Origin: Nymphalis io
Taxonomy: Eukaryota > Arthropoda > Insecta > Lepidoptera > Nymphalidae
DNA length: 64,000 nt
Assembly (NCBI RefSeq): GCF_905147045.1
Contig: NC_065895.1
Span: 13,335,001 to 13,399,000, forward strand
Reading direction: 5' to 3'
Positions 1 through 11,305 of this stretch are shown here, in pieces. The position numbers and the translations under genes were made by a program. The notes under the pieces are model-generated. The model was not told where the DNA came from and searched no databases. It saw only the letters and a program-made list of their open reading frames with translations. Every line of letters begins with the position of its first letter. Within the stretch, counting starts at the first letter, position 1.

Positions 1-12
1 AATAATTATCAA

Positions 13-285
13 GCCGAGATGGCCCAGTGGTAAGAACGCGTGAATCTTAACCGATGATGATTGGTTCAAACCATGTGCTTAATTTGTAATTATAATTCAT
101 CTCGTGCTTTACGGTGAAGGAAAACATCGTGAGGAAACCTGCATGTGTCTAATTTCTTAAATTCTACCACATGTGTATTCCACCAACCAACATTGGAGCA
201 GCGTTGTTGAATAAGCTCCAAACCTTCTCCTCAGAAAGGGAGAGGAGGCCTTAGCCCAGCAGTGAGACATTCACAGACTGTTACT
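13..285 (+). mobile_element. SINE family A (tRNA-derived), internally deleted copy
   Basis: The tRNA-like head carries an A-box (GATGGCCCAGTGG) and a weak B-box (GGTTCAAACC), followed by the family body and the 3' motif CAGACTGTTACT. Compared with the copies at 45828 and 56991, about 25 bases are missing just after the B-box. It does not encode a protein. Family assignment rests on alignment by eye with about a dozen other copies in the window. Confidence 0.85.
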
Positions 286-1546
286 ATATGATAGATGATA
301 AAATTGAAGAGACATCAATTGAGATCGTCTTACAATCCTTATTATGATAATTTATTTTAATATTCCGTTATTTGTATTTTCCTAGTGATGATGCATTCTT
401 TTACTATAAATAAATAAACAAGTAAATTCAAGTTAAGAACTTGGAAAACTATATTTAAAAGCGGACGAGTAATTATCCGATAATTCTCTCTTCCTTTTAA
501 TATTTTTCGTTTTAAAATGTTTTACCGATTAAAACAACATTGTATTTCTCAGCGTCCGGAAATCGACGATTATCGTTTTATTATTTTAATATTTTTTGTA
601 TGAAATTCTTTAACGATTAAAACTAGTAATATATCTGAGGTTGATAATTGTCTTAGCAGATTATTTAATGGAATTTCTTTTACAATAAAACCGTTTTATA
701 TTATGTAAATTTTATAATAGATTGCATTATTTAAAATATTGTTATATCTCATTTGGTGATCAATACGATTATTTACTATTACTATCAGGTTCGGTCTTAG
801 AGAACCAAGGTGTCTAGGAACTTTGGCATTTGAAGCCGGGCCCCTTAGCTGGCGGGGCCCCTTAAGCCAGTGCCTTGGCCTAGGCATAAATCCGGGGCTG
901 ATTATTACTACAATCAAGCCTAACTAGCCTAAATACTAATTGCTTTATATAAAGGTATTTTAAATTGTCTTCTTGAATTTTAATACTAAATGAGCTAGTA
1001 AGTGTTCTATTTAATCATTATTTATTAAAGGTTCTCGTAGCACTTAAGTTATTTCCTAAGTTTCGCCGGTGATGTCTTGTTCAGAAATAAATACCACTTA
1101 CTTGACTTAGCTAGATTAGACAATAGATATATTTCAACAATATTTGTTCATTCAATCAATAATTTTTGTTAACAAAAAAAAAAATTAACAGTACTAATAA
1201 CAACACAAATATATTTTCATATTCATGAAAAAAAAACATACAAAAATGATTCAATGCTGAGGTAAATCAAACGAAATGTTACCGCTCGCATTAACCTCCA
1301 GTTCAACGTATCATTACTTAAAACTTCCCTTATTATACCGTCAGACACTCAAACTCCCGAGAAACGATAAAAAGGACGGATAATCACGAATATTAGCAAA
1401 GTTCTGCCTTTTGTTATATTATCGAGAGGTCAGACTAGACTCGAAGCAATATATTGAACAATTTCAATTATCAAGTTAATCAAATATTGATATTGGCTTG
1501 TAGGAATGCAAATAATTCTTTCTTCATTGATACTATAGGTAATGTT
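286..1546. other. AT-rich intergenic stretch
   Basis: No gene is recognised. A GC-rich island at about 785-905 contains near-inverted CCGGGCCCC and GGGGCCCC blocks and looks like a piece of an unidentified repeat. The rest is low-complexity AT-rich sequence. Confidence 0.5.
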
Positions 1547-1757
1547 ATGTAGGTAAGCGTATAGATGGGCCACCTGGTAAGTGGTCACTACCGTCCGTAG
1601 AAATTGGCACCATAAGAAATATTAACTATTCCTTACATCACCAATGCGCTACCAACCTTGGGTACGAAGATGTTATGTCCCTCGTGCCTGTAATTACACT
1701 GGTTCACTCACCTTTAAAAATGGAACACAACAAAACAAAGTAGTGCTATTTGGCTGT
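1547..1757 (-). mobile_element. SINE family B, diverged copy
   Basis: On the minus strand this matches the 3' two thirds of family B, including the CCACTTACCAGGTGGCCC-like tail block and the segment reading GAGTGAACCAGTGTAATTAC. The 5' head is degenerate. Divergence from the copy at 21508 is high, so it is an older insertion. Confidence 0.75.
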
Positions 1758-2858
1758 AAATATAAAACATTTACAAATACACATAAAAAATGGACTTGAA
1801 CTAAATTTAATATCCTCTTTAAAATCTACAAGACCTTTAAAATACAATTACCGCAGATTGTCCAGATCAATCTGTTGGAATCGGCAGCAAAGTGACCCAA
1901 TCGGCTAATGGTACCCGTAGTGAATGCCGCTAGCCGATGAATAATGCAGCTTTGTGCAGGCTGCGCCGCCTATGGAGGCGGTATGGACCGATGCTTCTAA
2001 TTTGTGGACGGCGTTCGTTCGTTATTCAAAAGCCGTTAGTTTTAGCATAACAGTCAATAAAAATACTCTATTATTAAAATAGCTCCCAAAGAGTACACAT
2101 ATAAATTATTTCTTACTAATTAATCACCGTAAACAACACAGATTATGCGTTATTGTAACGTAAAAAATATAACTTAATAAAGTGACAAATTCGAGACTGA
2201 TAAGCTACACCATTCAGATATAAATTTGAATAAAACGTTATGCTTTTATTTATTTTACATGTACATATGTAAAACTTGCCGCCGTTTTTTATTATTTTAT
2301 TCCTCAAAACAGATTGGTCTGAATTTACACTCACTTTTTGTGCTGATGTTAATACAATTTATGTTAATTAGAAATGGTGGCTTCATAAAAATGTTTAATA
2401 AAAATCAGTTATAACAGAATTAATTGAATTTAAAACAATATTCTACCCGATTCAACTTTAATTTAGCACTATTACTGAAATAGTTAAAACATCAAGAATT
2501 GTAAAAAAAAAGTTAACGCTTTTTTTAAATAAAAACACAAGTGCAACCTCTCGCTTTGATCAGTAGTCTGCGCTTCAGTTTGACAAATAAGATCGACTAA
2601 TCCATTAATGGTCCCCTGTCGAAGCTTTGATAATAATCCAAGAGCTTCTGCTTCTGCATTTGCGTGATCTTTATGATACAATAACTTTTCTATCCGCGTT
2701 TTTCTTGAAAAATCGATACAAATTCACTGATGTATTTTTAAATTTGCCCGTCCGCTTACATAATCAATAAAAAAACACTTTATGAGAACACATAGCACGC
2801 TTATACAAATGTAAAACTATACAAACCTAATTATAAATGAACACCAAAAGTAGTACAA
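1758..2858. other. Intergenic stretch with a GC-richer patch
   Basis: Nothing recognisable as a gene. About 1850-2035 is richer in GC and holds an inverted motif (GCCGCC...GGCGG), possibly a fragment of an unknown element. Short open frames here have no family signature. Confidence 0.4.
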
Positions 2859-3064
2859 GTAACAGTCTGTAAATACCCACTGCGGGTCTAAGCCCTCTTC
2901 TCATTTCTAGGAGGATTGGTGGAGGTGGAGGTGGTAGCTTATTTCACCACGCTGATTACAGGCAGGTTGGCCGAGACACATGTGGAAAATCATCTTAACT
3001 CACGATACGATATTTTTTAAATATCAAAAAAGATATAAACACAAATTGAGCATATAAAAATTCA
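2859..3064 (-). mobile_element. SINE family A, diverged 3' part
   Basis: Reads on the minus strand as the body and 3' end of family A: the left end has AACAGTCTGTAAAT (the AGGCTGTTAC terminus in reverse), followed by the CACTGC-GGGCTAAG block and the CACGATG...CAAATT block. A G-rich expansion (GGTGGAGGTGGAGGTGG) interrupts it near 2920. The tRNA-like head is absent. Confidence 0.7.
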
Positions 3065-4567
3065 GTAATAATATTTGAATGGATATTTCGTCTTCTCAAA
3101 AGTCAAAAGTAATCATGACTGAGATACAGTTCTGAGTGTAACATGTCCTAGTTTCATATACAAACTTGAAAATATGTAATTTCCATTGCACGCTATTCTT
3201 AGACACAGGTCTCGTAGAAACATAATTAGTTCATTCGTCTACATTACTCGAGCCCGAAGGTAAAGTCGTGTCAAAGGCTTTTAAACTATAAAATTCTCTT
3301 TTATTTGCTAACTTTTGTTTTAGCGTGCTTTAATTTCACATCATGATTTATAAGGAGAGTCGAATTTAAATTATAAGAGCCTTGAACGTTTATGACGTTT
3401 TTTTCTTAGTTCAATTTTAACTTCGTTTCAAATTTTGTTCTTTTTATTTATTTTCATAGCAACATACTCTAGAATTATACTCAAGAATTAGTTTGGTTCT
3501 TTTCTACTTTAATGATAGATAAAATATAAGCTTTTTAACCATACGTTTTATCCGTGCAGTGACGGAGAAAAGCGGAGGCTGCTGTTATATATATATATAT
3601 AACTTAAGCAATCATATTGACATATGTTGAGTGGGATTATGTATGTCAGAAAAGCGATGAATAAAGAACTCAAAATTACGTAATTATTGCCATATTTAAT
3701 ATTAATTTACTTTTAATAATTATTTATAAACAAAAAATCTTATCTAAAATTAATAAAATGATTCATGTAGTTAAAAATTGTATTATCAGTATTGACTCGA
3801 CTATTAAATTCTCTTAAATCAAAATAAACGCTCTTAAATTATATTAGGACTGTCACCACGGTACATTAGGGAGGCGGGCAGTTAATAGGTATAAAAGGCC
3901 TATTCATACTAATTTTATAAAAATCGGTAGTCACCGTGAATAGAGACAGTGTTATTTTCGCATTTATAACATTAATATAGATAATTTCATGTTCGAGAGC
4001 CACTTATTAGATATAATTTCCAACAATAACTTTTACTCTATAGTGACACATTTGTATTTCATAATTATAATTTTAAAACGTATCATTCGAGCTAATTACA
4101 TTGATAATTATCAAATGCAATAAATTCATACTAAAGCAATTTTATCATATATTTATTCACAATTTAAATTGACTGATATGGACAAACGCTCGATATGTAA
4201 TTAATACAAAAGTTAAATACTAAATTAAAATACATTGACGGTAAATAATAAATCAAATTAATGTATATAATAGCTTTCATATATATGAGTGATGATGTTC
4301 TTGTAATTCATTTTAGACACGACGGCCTTTATGCAATCGAGGCTAGCCAAGTACGCAGAAGATTCGGTGTACTGTCTATTCCCTTCTTTCATAATTTAAT
4401 GATCAAGGATCGCTTAGTTTATATGCTTTTTGAATCACGGTACTATATATATTGCTAACTCCCAAATTATATGTGCTATTGAAAACTATTTTTTTCAGAA
4501 AAACCTAATAACTTAATTTATTACGAGTCATTTGAGCGTGAAAATATACGTAAATAATTTTATAAAC
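3065..4567. other. AT-rich intergenic stretch
   Basis: No gene seen. It contains a short (AT)n run near 3587-3602. At 3546-3570 a 25-base block occurs again exactly at 21785-21809, the edge of the intact LINE. Confidence 0.4.
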
Positions 4568-4740
4568 CTATACTAATATTATAGAGATAATTTTATTTGT
4601 TTGTTTGTATTGCATCAAAAACTATTATAATGTTTTTAAAAAATCTTTCACCAACAGAAAGCTATCAGCGAGTAACATGAGCTTTGTTTTATTTTCAAAA
4701 AATTAGAGATCCATACGAAATTTGCAATAAGCTAGTATCA
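4568..4740 (+). repeat. Dispersed lepidopteran-type repeat fragment
   Basis: Begins CTATACTAATATTATAGAG, then TTTGTTTGTTTGTA, and continues to a block reading CATACGAAATTTGCAATAA. I recognise this as a very common non-autonomous repeat of moths and butterflies, often discussed as Helitron-like. The class is from memory and not provable here. Related pieces lie at 6905, 56545 and possibly 16690. Confidence 0.5.
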
Positions 4741-5929
4741 ATTTATACAATTATTTATTATTTTAATATGTAAAAATATCTGAGGAAGTATTATATAGGA
4801 TTAAATTACTCCTCTGTAGATGTATGAAGAAAACAGCAAGTAATTTGCAGCGTATCTTCACAACACATTATTGGATGATTGATGACATGATTTCTTCAAA
4901 AACACGACAGAGATTAATTTATAGTAAAGCCAAGTGAAGCAATTAAAAAGTTTAAAAAATCTTATCAGTAGTGCTTTAATTTCATCAATAATAATTGATT
5001 GTTTTTCAAACATTGCAGTTTTAACAAAAGTTACATAACGCACATACATACTAATATTCTAAGTCATATTATCAACAGTATAAATAGTGTAACGTCTCCG
5101 ACGTTACTTAAGTTAGGACACTATTGTGAGCTATTGTGAAACATAATTATAATAATCACTGCGAGTTTTGAAATCGGATTCCTATAATTTCAAAATAGAT
5201 TTCACATTAAGTGACGTATTTTCCTTTAATGAACAAATTTATCAAAATTGACACAATCAACAAAGTATCAACGGAATATAGAATCAAAACTTCTCAAATC
5301 CTTGTAAACAAATCGTAAACTCCAACTGTCTTTTGTACTCTTAAAGAAATATACATTCTCATCAAAATTCCCGAGCAAATCAAGCTCAATATTACACGAA
5401 GAACCAAAATTTATTCCCATCCCTTTCCTTTCTACTATAACAAGCTATTTTCATCCTTGTCTGACAACTTAAAAAGCCTTTTAAGTTGTTTATGGCTTAA
5501 GGCTTTGTAAACTCTTATATTGAATTATGCAAATCTAGTCAAAGATGAAGGATTGTTTACAAAGTGCAAGCTACATGTTCCAAAAAATATTCCTCGTGTT
5601 TTAATCTTGATGAATCTTTTGGTGGGCTTTGCATCACTTATGTACATCTGAAGTTGGTGCAATGTTGAAACTAAAAGAAATACTGCCAGCTTTTCAATAA
5701 TATAATTAATTGATTTTTATACCAAATTGAAAATAATATCACTTTTCAATTTGTAAAATGGTAACAATAATAATAATGAATATATACATTTTAAATTCCA
5801 TAAATATACATCTTTAACATGTAACCCTGGTCTTCAAGTATGTAGATACAGAGAAAAAAATTGTCTATGCTAAATGAAAAAATGTCTTACTTATTCCTAT
5901 TTCATGTGGAATATTTTTTTATATAATAA
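4741..5929. other. AT-rich intergenic stretch
   Basis: Nothing recognised. Only short unconvincing open frames are present. Confidence 0.4.
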
Positions 5930-6105
5930 GTCCACCGCCCATAGATATTGACATTGAAAGAAATGTTAACAATAGCTCGCCATCGCCAATGCACCACCTT
6001 CCTTGTTCCTTGTGCCTTTAATTACACTGGCTCACTCATCTTTCAAACCGGCACAACAAACCAACGATATTAAGTATTGCTTCTTAGCGGCAGAATGCGA
6101 GACAA
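5930..6105 (-). mobile_element. SINE family B, diverged copy
   Basis: On the minus strand it shows the central block of family B: GTGAGCCAGTGTAATTAAAGGCAC and the GGTGGTGCATTGGCGATG segment. The 5' head and the 3' tail are degraded. Confidence 0.7.
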
Positions 6106-6627
6106 TTTTAGTTAATATCTATCACTATATATATACGTAATATATATATTAAATGTATATATACATATACATTTAATATTCGAAATGAAATAGATAAAAG
6201 ATAGGCAGAAGTTCCGAGCGAACTTTGAACGCGACTCGAACAAACGCAACAGTATCAAAGAGAACCCTTATAAAAGTCAATAAAGACTTAAAGTAATGAG
6301 TGCTAAGAAATATAAAAACGCAAACAAATTCCATTAATCGGATTAATATCGTTACATGATATTTGTCAGCGCTCATTAAACGGCGTATCCGGAGAAGCAG
6401 AACTGTTATTAAGGATTAAAATTTAATAATCACATCAAAGGGAAAACGCCGACTCGCTAATTGCGAGGACGTTTTGTAGATGTTACATTTCAGCTGTCTG
6501 ATTATGTTACCAATGATGGTCTTTTTATACATTTTATCTCGAATTGACAATTTATAGAAAATGTTTTTTTATTCAATTGTTTTTTTTTTATATTGATTTA
6601 TCAGTTTATTTTATAATAACAGATTAT
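6106..6627. other. AT-rich stretch
   Basis: It holds an alternating purine-pyrimidine AT run at about 6125-6175 that can fold on itself. No gene seen. Confidence 0.35.
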
Positions 6628-6771
6628 AATTGTCCCATTGCTGAGCTCAGCCCTAAGGTATTATAGAAGGTATTATATATTTATATAGATATAGAAGGTA
6701 ATTTATATTATATTATATTAGAAGGTAAGGTATTATAGAATTGTCCCATTGCTGAGCTCAGCCCTAAGGTA
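6628..6771. repeat. 33-bp direct repeat pair
   Basis: A 33-base block containing CATTGCTGAGCTCAGCCC occurs at 6628-6660 and again, identical, at 6739-6771. The 78-base spacer is built from short TATTATAGAAGGTA-like units. The block includes the palindrome GCTGAGCTCAGC and faintly resembles the CCCACTGCTGGGCTAAGG region of SINE family A on the minus strand. Confidence 0.8.
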
Positions 6772-6904
6772 AAATTTAATTAAATAACTACATCACAGTT
6801 TTACACTATAGCAGTTATTATCGTTCATATTTTGTTTCTGATCTGATATGATGGTTTTTATATAAAATTATCATTATTATTATTATAGATAAGTTAGAGG
6901 TAGA

Positions 6905-7075
6905 TATACAATCTATGCAAATATATAAATGCGAAAGTAACTCTGTCTGTCTGTTATGCTTTGATCATTGAACCGAATTTGATGAAATTTGTTATAAAAC
7001 AAGCTTTATCCCCAAAGATATAGACAACTTTTTATACCTGACACGTGCTCGTCCGCCCTAACGTGGGGCCGAAAA
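6905..7075 (+). repeat. Dispersed lepidopteran-type repeat fragment
   Basis: Contains GCGAAAGTAACTCTGTCTGT and then GAACCGAATTTGATGAAATT, the hallmark wording of a widespread moth and butterfly repeat, ending near CCGAAAACTAGTATCAAA. No coding capacity. Confidence 0.55.
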
Positions 7076-7199
7076 CTAGTATCAAATAAAATCTCAATTC
7101 CAATGTATCTTGAAAATGAGATTCGATGTTTGTAATTAAATCAATTATTTTTTATTTGTTACGTTCCAAACATATGGGTGTTTGTTTAATGAATATAAT

Positions 7200-7550
7200 A
7201 AGAATTTACTCCGGACCGATTTCGAACACAGCGGCCAATCTCAAGAGAGGCTAGAAGGCGCAGAACACATTATATTAGACAAGTGTGTGCGCAAACACAG
7301 ATGCACTTTCTATTTTATAACTGTCATAACCCGATGGCACGGCAATCCGACCCGACCGGAAAGAGTTCAGGCGCATGACTAACGGCTTTACGCGCTTTCC
7401 GAGGCAAGGGAGTGACTTCCAACTTTCAGACTACGGACTTCTACTGAGAATTTCTGACAGAAATCCCAACAACTTTTTTACTAACCTATCCTGGGAATCA
7501 AACCCAGGCCCTCGAGGTCAGCGGCCTTACATGTAGACAACTAGACATTC
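7200..7550 (-). mobile_element. SINE family C (tRNA-derived)
   Basis: On the minus strand a tRNA-like head (B-box GGGTTTGATTCCC) leads into the family body, with blocks ACTCTTTCCGGTCGGGTCGG and GCGCACACACTTG, and ends in the CGAAATCGGTCCGGAG region near 7205. The same family occurs at 17512, 43626 (fragment), 47585 and 52620. Confidence 0.8.
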
Positions 7551-7575
7551 AACATTATGAATATAATGTTGAATG
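7546..7575. repeat. Perfect 13-bp hairpin at SINE edge
   Basis: Arms CATTCAACATTAT (7546-7558) and ATAATGTTGAATG (7563-7575) surround a 4-nt loop, exactly at the head end of the SINE family C copy. Confidence 0.85.
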
Positions 7576-8262
7576 AAGATTGGTTCTTAAAAAAATATAA
7601 CAACGTCAACGTTTCATAGAATGAAACGAGGGTTTCATAATTACACTGGGTCACTAATCCCACTTTCTGTATTACTTGGATCAATCAATTATCAAACGAA
7701 CCTATATATAGCTCTACAATCACGAAAAGAAATATCTATGTTACTAAAAGGGCACCCAAGGGGTCAATGAACTATCAGAGTTTTGCCCTCTCAACCGTCA
7801 TCGTGACCAATCGTAATACAAATGTTTGTTTTATCTAAAAGCATTCGCTATTTGCCTCTACAATCACAAACCAGTGGTCTGTTCGTGATTAAGTGGATCA
7901 CTATGATAAAATACGGAAGTATATTTTTGGTGTAACTATAGCGTAATAATATACGAAGGAATCAAATAACATCTTTAAGGTCAACGGTCGCCACAACCCA
8001 AATTTTAACAAATATTACCTTAAATATACAAATTAAAATAGCTACTGTACAAATAGTGACCGCGTAGAATGGAAGCAAGAAATTGAGCAGCATTTCCCTT
8101 TCAATGGCAATTGCGAATCCCTGGACGAAAAATGAACCCAACCTTTCTGTCATCGAGCCAATAAGACGTGGTATTTAAAAATATTTATTTATACAAAATA
8201 ATTTAAAAAGAATGCAAACTTTTTTTCAAAAACTATATTAAACAATATTGATGTGTGACGTT
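7576..8262. other. Intergenic stretch
   Basis: No gene seen. About 7625-7670 has a weak resemblance to the GTAATTACACTGGCTCACT block of SINE family B on the minus strand, too short to call. Confidence 0.35.
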
Positions 8263-8303
8263 AGAGTATATAATGGGTGGTACCTCCCACTCATTATATA
8301 CCA
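8263..8303. repeat. Imperfect inverted repeat
   Basis: GTATATAATGGGTGG is followed by TACC and then TCCCACTCATTATATACC. The arms pair across about 17 positions with one or two mismatches and almost no loop. The wording ACCACCCACTCAT is that of the SINE family B 5' region, so this may be a SINE remnant folded back on itself. Confidence 0.65.
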
Positions 8304-8851
8304 GGGCGGGCTACCACTAAGTAATTTCTTACTCGTATCTTAATTAATTCATAATGTAAGAATAAAATAAAATAATTGACAATGTTTGTAGATGTCTTCT
8401 TTGTTAATTAATTTTTTTTTTATTCGAAAAAATCAGATATAAGAGGTTGTACTTCCCAGAAACCCAACGCCTCATTGGACACCGACAATGTGGAAATAAT
8501 GATAACGATAATATCACTCGCGATAAATTTCATCAATTAAACTTAGTCTGCAGTTGCTGTAATGTTTGAGCTGATGGTCACAAGATTACAGCTAATGACT
8601 TCAGTAACATGGATTTTTCTAAAGCGTAAAAAAGATATATTGTCGGAAGCATACGTGGCTTAATATTTTTTAAATATGAATTATATTCAGAAACTTGATA
8701 ATATAAATAATAATATAAAAATAATATATAACATCAGATAAAAAAAAACTACACAAAAATATTATGTAATTAAGAAAATTTACTAACATATTTGCATAAA
8801 CATACTAACAAAATGCGGTATTTCAGCCATTTGTTGGCTTATGTCATTTAT
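8304..8851. other. AT-rich stretch
   Basis: No gene or recognisable repeat. Confidence 0.35.
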
Positions 8852-9113
8852 GACGGGCCGGTAAGCGTGGTTGGTAGATACTTGGCTTTCACTCCGAAGA
8901 TTGTGATTCAATTTCCACCCAGGACAAACATTTGTGTGCATAAACATTTCTGTTTGTCCTGCGTCTGGATGTAATTATCTATATAAGTATATATTTACAA
9001 AAGACAAGCAGTATATGTAGTATATCAGTTTTCTGGTTTCCATAGTACAAGTTCGGCTTAGTTTGGGATCTGATGGCCGTGTGTGAATAATGTCCCAGGA
9101 TATTGTTATTATC
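8852..9113 (+). mobile_element. SINE family D (tRNA-derived)
   Basis: The tRNA-like head contains an A-box-like AAGCGTGGTTGGTAGATAC and a degraded B-box (GTGATTCAATTTCC). The body carries CCACCCAGGACAAACATTTG, and the 3' end reads GTGTGAATAATGTCCCAGG followed by ATATTGTTATTAT. The copies at 11879 and 42121 have a better B-box. ATT-rich tail as in family C. Confidence 0.8.
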
Positions 9114-9519
9114 AGAAGTGGACAATTATTAAAATTGTAATATAAACTTATGCAATAACTTAACGAGACTCAAACTAAATAGTTAAATACAGAAATCACG
9201 TGAACAAACTTACCGTTGAACTAATGAACCCTAGAACAGCGCCAGAAAAATTAAAAAGAAAAACTGCATCAGTGAATTCAAAGATAAAAAGCAACAATCA
9301 GAATGAAATGATAGAAACCGTTCTTTAATTTTTTTTTTACTTGATAATGAAGAAAAACAAGCAAATAAATATACTTAGTTCGATGACCTATTAATACACG
9401 CTCCTCCCACGAAACAAACGTTTTGTATTATACATTGAACGAATATGTCTATCTGCCTCACTCAGTGACTAAATAGATTTGTCAAAATTTAAATTAGGAT
9501 TTTGATGATTATTTTTTAC
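9114..9519. other. AT-rich stretch
   Basis: No gene seen. Confidence 0.35.
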
Positions 9520-9560
9520 GTCAGTAAAGGAAGATATTATTTATATCTTCCTTTACTGAC
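9520..9560. repeat. Perfect 17-bp hairpin abutting a SINE
   Basis: Arms GTCAGTAAAGGAAGATA (9520-9536) and TATCTTCCTTTACTGAC (9544-9560) flank a 7-nt loop. The second arm ends exactly where SINE family B starts. Confidence 0.9.
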
Positions 9561-9838
9561 TACTGGTGGTAGGGCTTTGTGCAATCTCGTCTAGGTACGT
9601 ACCGCCCACTCATCAGATATTCTACCGCAATACAGCAGTACTTGGTATTTTTGTGTTCCGGTTTGAAGGGTGAGTGAGCCAGTGTAATTACTGGCACGAG
9701 GGACATAACATCTTAGTTCCCAAGGTAGGTGGCACATTGGCGATGTAAGCGATGGTTAACATTTCTAACAATGCTAATGTCTATGGGCGTTTGTGACCAC
9801 TTACCATCGGGTGGCCCATGCTCGTCCAACCTCTCTAC
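9561..9838 (+). mobile_element. SINE family B, near full length
   Basis: Starts TACTGGTGGTAGGGCTTTG and runs through the GGTTTGAAGGGTGAGTGAGC block to the tail GACCACTTACCATCGGGTGG and CTCGTCC. A fresh 5' start (TAGTGGTAGATCTTTGTGCA) follows at 9839-9866, so a second truncated copy begins immediately after. The pol III boxes are weak in this family: GGTTTGAAGGG is the closest thing to a B-box. Confidence 0.85.
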
Positions 9839-9949
9839 ACTAGTGGTAGATCTTTGTGCAAACTTATTGGTTTATGTATGTGTTGTGTTCATTAAATTAT
9901 TAAATATATAGATACTGTTTGTTTCCTGCATTTAAATAAATAAATAGAC

Positions 9950-10261
9950 TCATCGGAGTAGATAGCATCCCTTTTTACCATCGGACGGCCAGGCAAACGC
10001 GACCAAAGCGCCATAGGTGCACAGTGTAAATTCCCCGCCTACGTACGAAGCGCTTTGAATTCACATTCATCATTCGCACTGCGAAACTATGGAATGCTTT
10101 GCCCGAGTCCGTATTTCCTGATAGGTACAATGTTGGTGTCTTCAAATCCAGAGTAAACAGGTTTCTTATAGGTAAGCGTGCTACATCCTAGACCGTGTCG
10201 ATGCTTAACATCAGGCAAGTCAACAGTCAAACGCTGGCCTATTAATTATTAAAAAAAAAAT
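9950..10261 (+). pseudogene. 3' end of a CR1/Jockey-group LINE (ORF2 C-terminus, 3' UTR, poly(A))
   Basis: The frame ending at the TAG at 10189-10191 reads RTAKLWNALPESVF and later FKSRVNRFL, the usual C-terminal signature of CR1/Jockey-group ORF2 proteins. The frame is closed upstream by a stop, so this is a truncated, inactive copy. A 55-nt 3' UTR containing GCTTAACATCAGGCAAGTC ends in a run of A. The same 3' UTR recurs at 57481. The catalytic domains are absent. Confidence 0.75.
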
Positions 10262-11117
10262 AGTACCCACACATTCTACCGCCAAGTAGAAATACTACTT
10301 CTTTTTAATCAGTGATTGAGCATGTTTGTGGTACATTTACTATGTAAAAAAACACCCAATATCTATATATAATCTTCACTCATCAGTAGGGAATTTTTTT
10401 TTGTCTTTATACAATAAATTAAAAAAAAATCAACTTAAAAACCTCGGATAGAATAGTGAAAAATTAATTGAAATAAGAACAGACAAGTTCATAACAAACA
10501 GATTAAAACAATAGCTTTAAACAACTACAGACAATAAAAGCAGACCCCAAGTCCCATTCTGCGGAACCGACGATTGATGGTAGACTTATTTATTTAGAAT
10601 TCCTTTTGTCGGAACACCTGAGCATAATTAATTCAACAGCAGACATTTATTGATAGCGGGTAGTGAAAGCTCACCTAACAGGGCTCTAACACGAAGGTTT
10701 AGGTATATACAGTATTTTATGCATTTTCTATAAGAAGCTTTTACCTACAGGCACAGTGCAAAAATATTGACGGTTATTTTACGAAGTTTGTAGAAATATT
10801 GATAAAACTCAGTACTGAACGGAAGATGTGAGGAATGAAAGCTTTTTGCGTCAGAAGTATTTCATTCCATCGTTACATTTGCAACGTTTGCACTCAAACT
10901 GACATTGATCTTAAAATTTTAATCACCCGAAGAAGGTTCGTTTCTTTATAAACAATACAAATTATATATATATAATTTATATATATTACTTACTTTGTAG
11001 TAAATAATGACACTCATCATAAAAACTTCGAATTAGATTAAAATAAAAGAACCTCGTGATAATAGCTCATAGATACAAAAGAAACTTATGTATCAGATAG
11101 AATTACTTCAACAAATA
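10262..11117. other. AT-rich intergenic stretch
   Basis: No gene seen. 10262-10302 has a faint SINE family B flavour (ACCCACACATTCTACCGCC). Confidence 0.35.
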
Positions 11118-11305
11118 CGAGCTGGTATGTAGTTCCCACCTGAGCAGGTACTTACATAAATTAGCAATTATTTTATAGTAAAATAGCAATATTTTATATT
11201 GCTATGTTCCACTCTAAAAGATTAGTGAGCCAATGTAATTAAAGGCACAATATCTTTAACAATTTCGTTCCTATGGTTAGCTGTGCATTGCCGTTCAATG
11301 GAATA
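11118..11305 (+). mobile_element. SINE family B, strongly diverged
   Basis: Recognised by the order of blocks: GAGCAGGTACTTACAT-like start, TGTTCCACTCTAAAAGATTAG, GTGAGCCAATGTAATTA, and GTGCATTGCCGTTC. Several AT-rich insertions separate them. Confidence 0.5.

Noticed and set aside
6628..6771. CRISPR-like direct repeats
   Set aside because: Only two copies with a low-complexity spacer in a eukaryotic context. No array and no cas genes.
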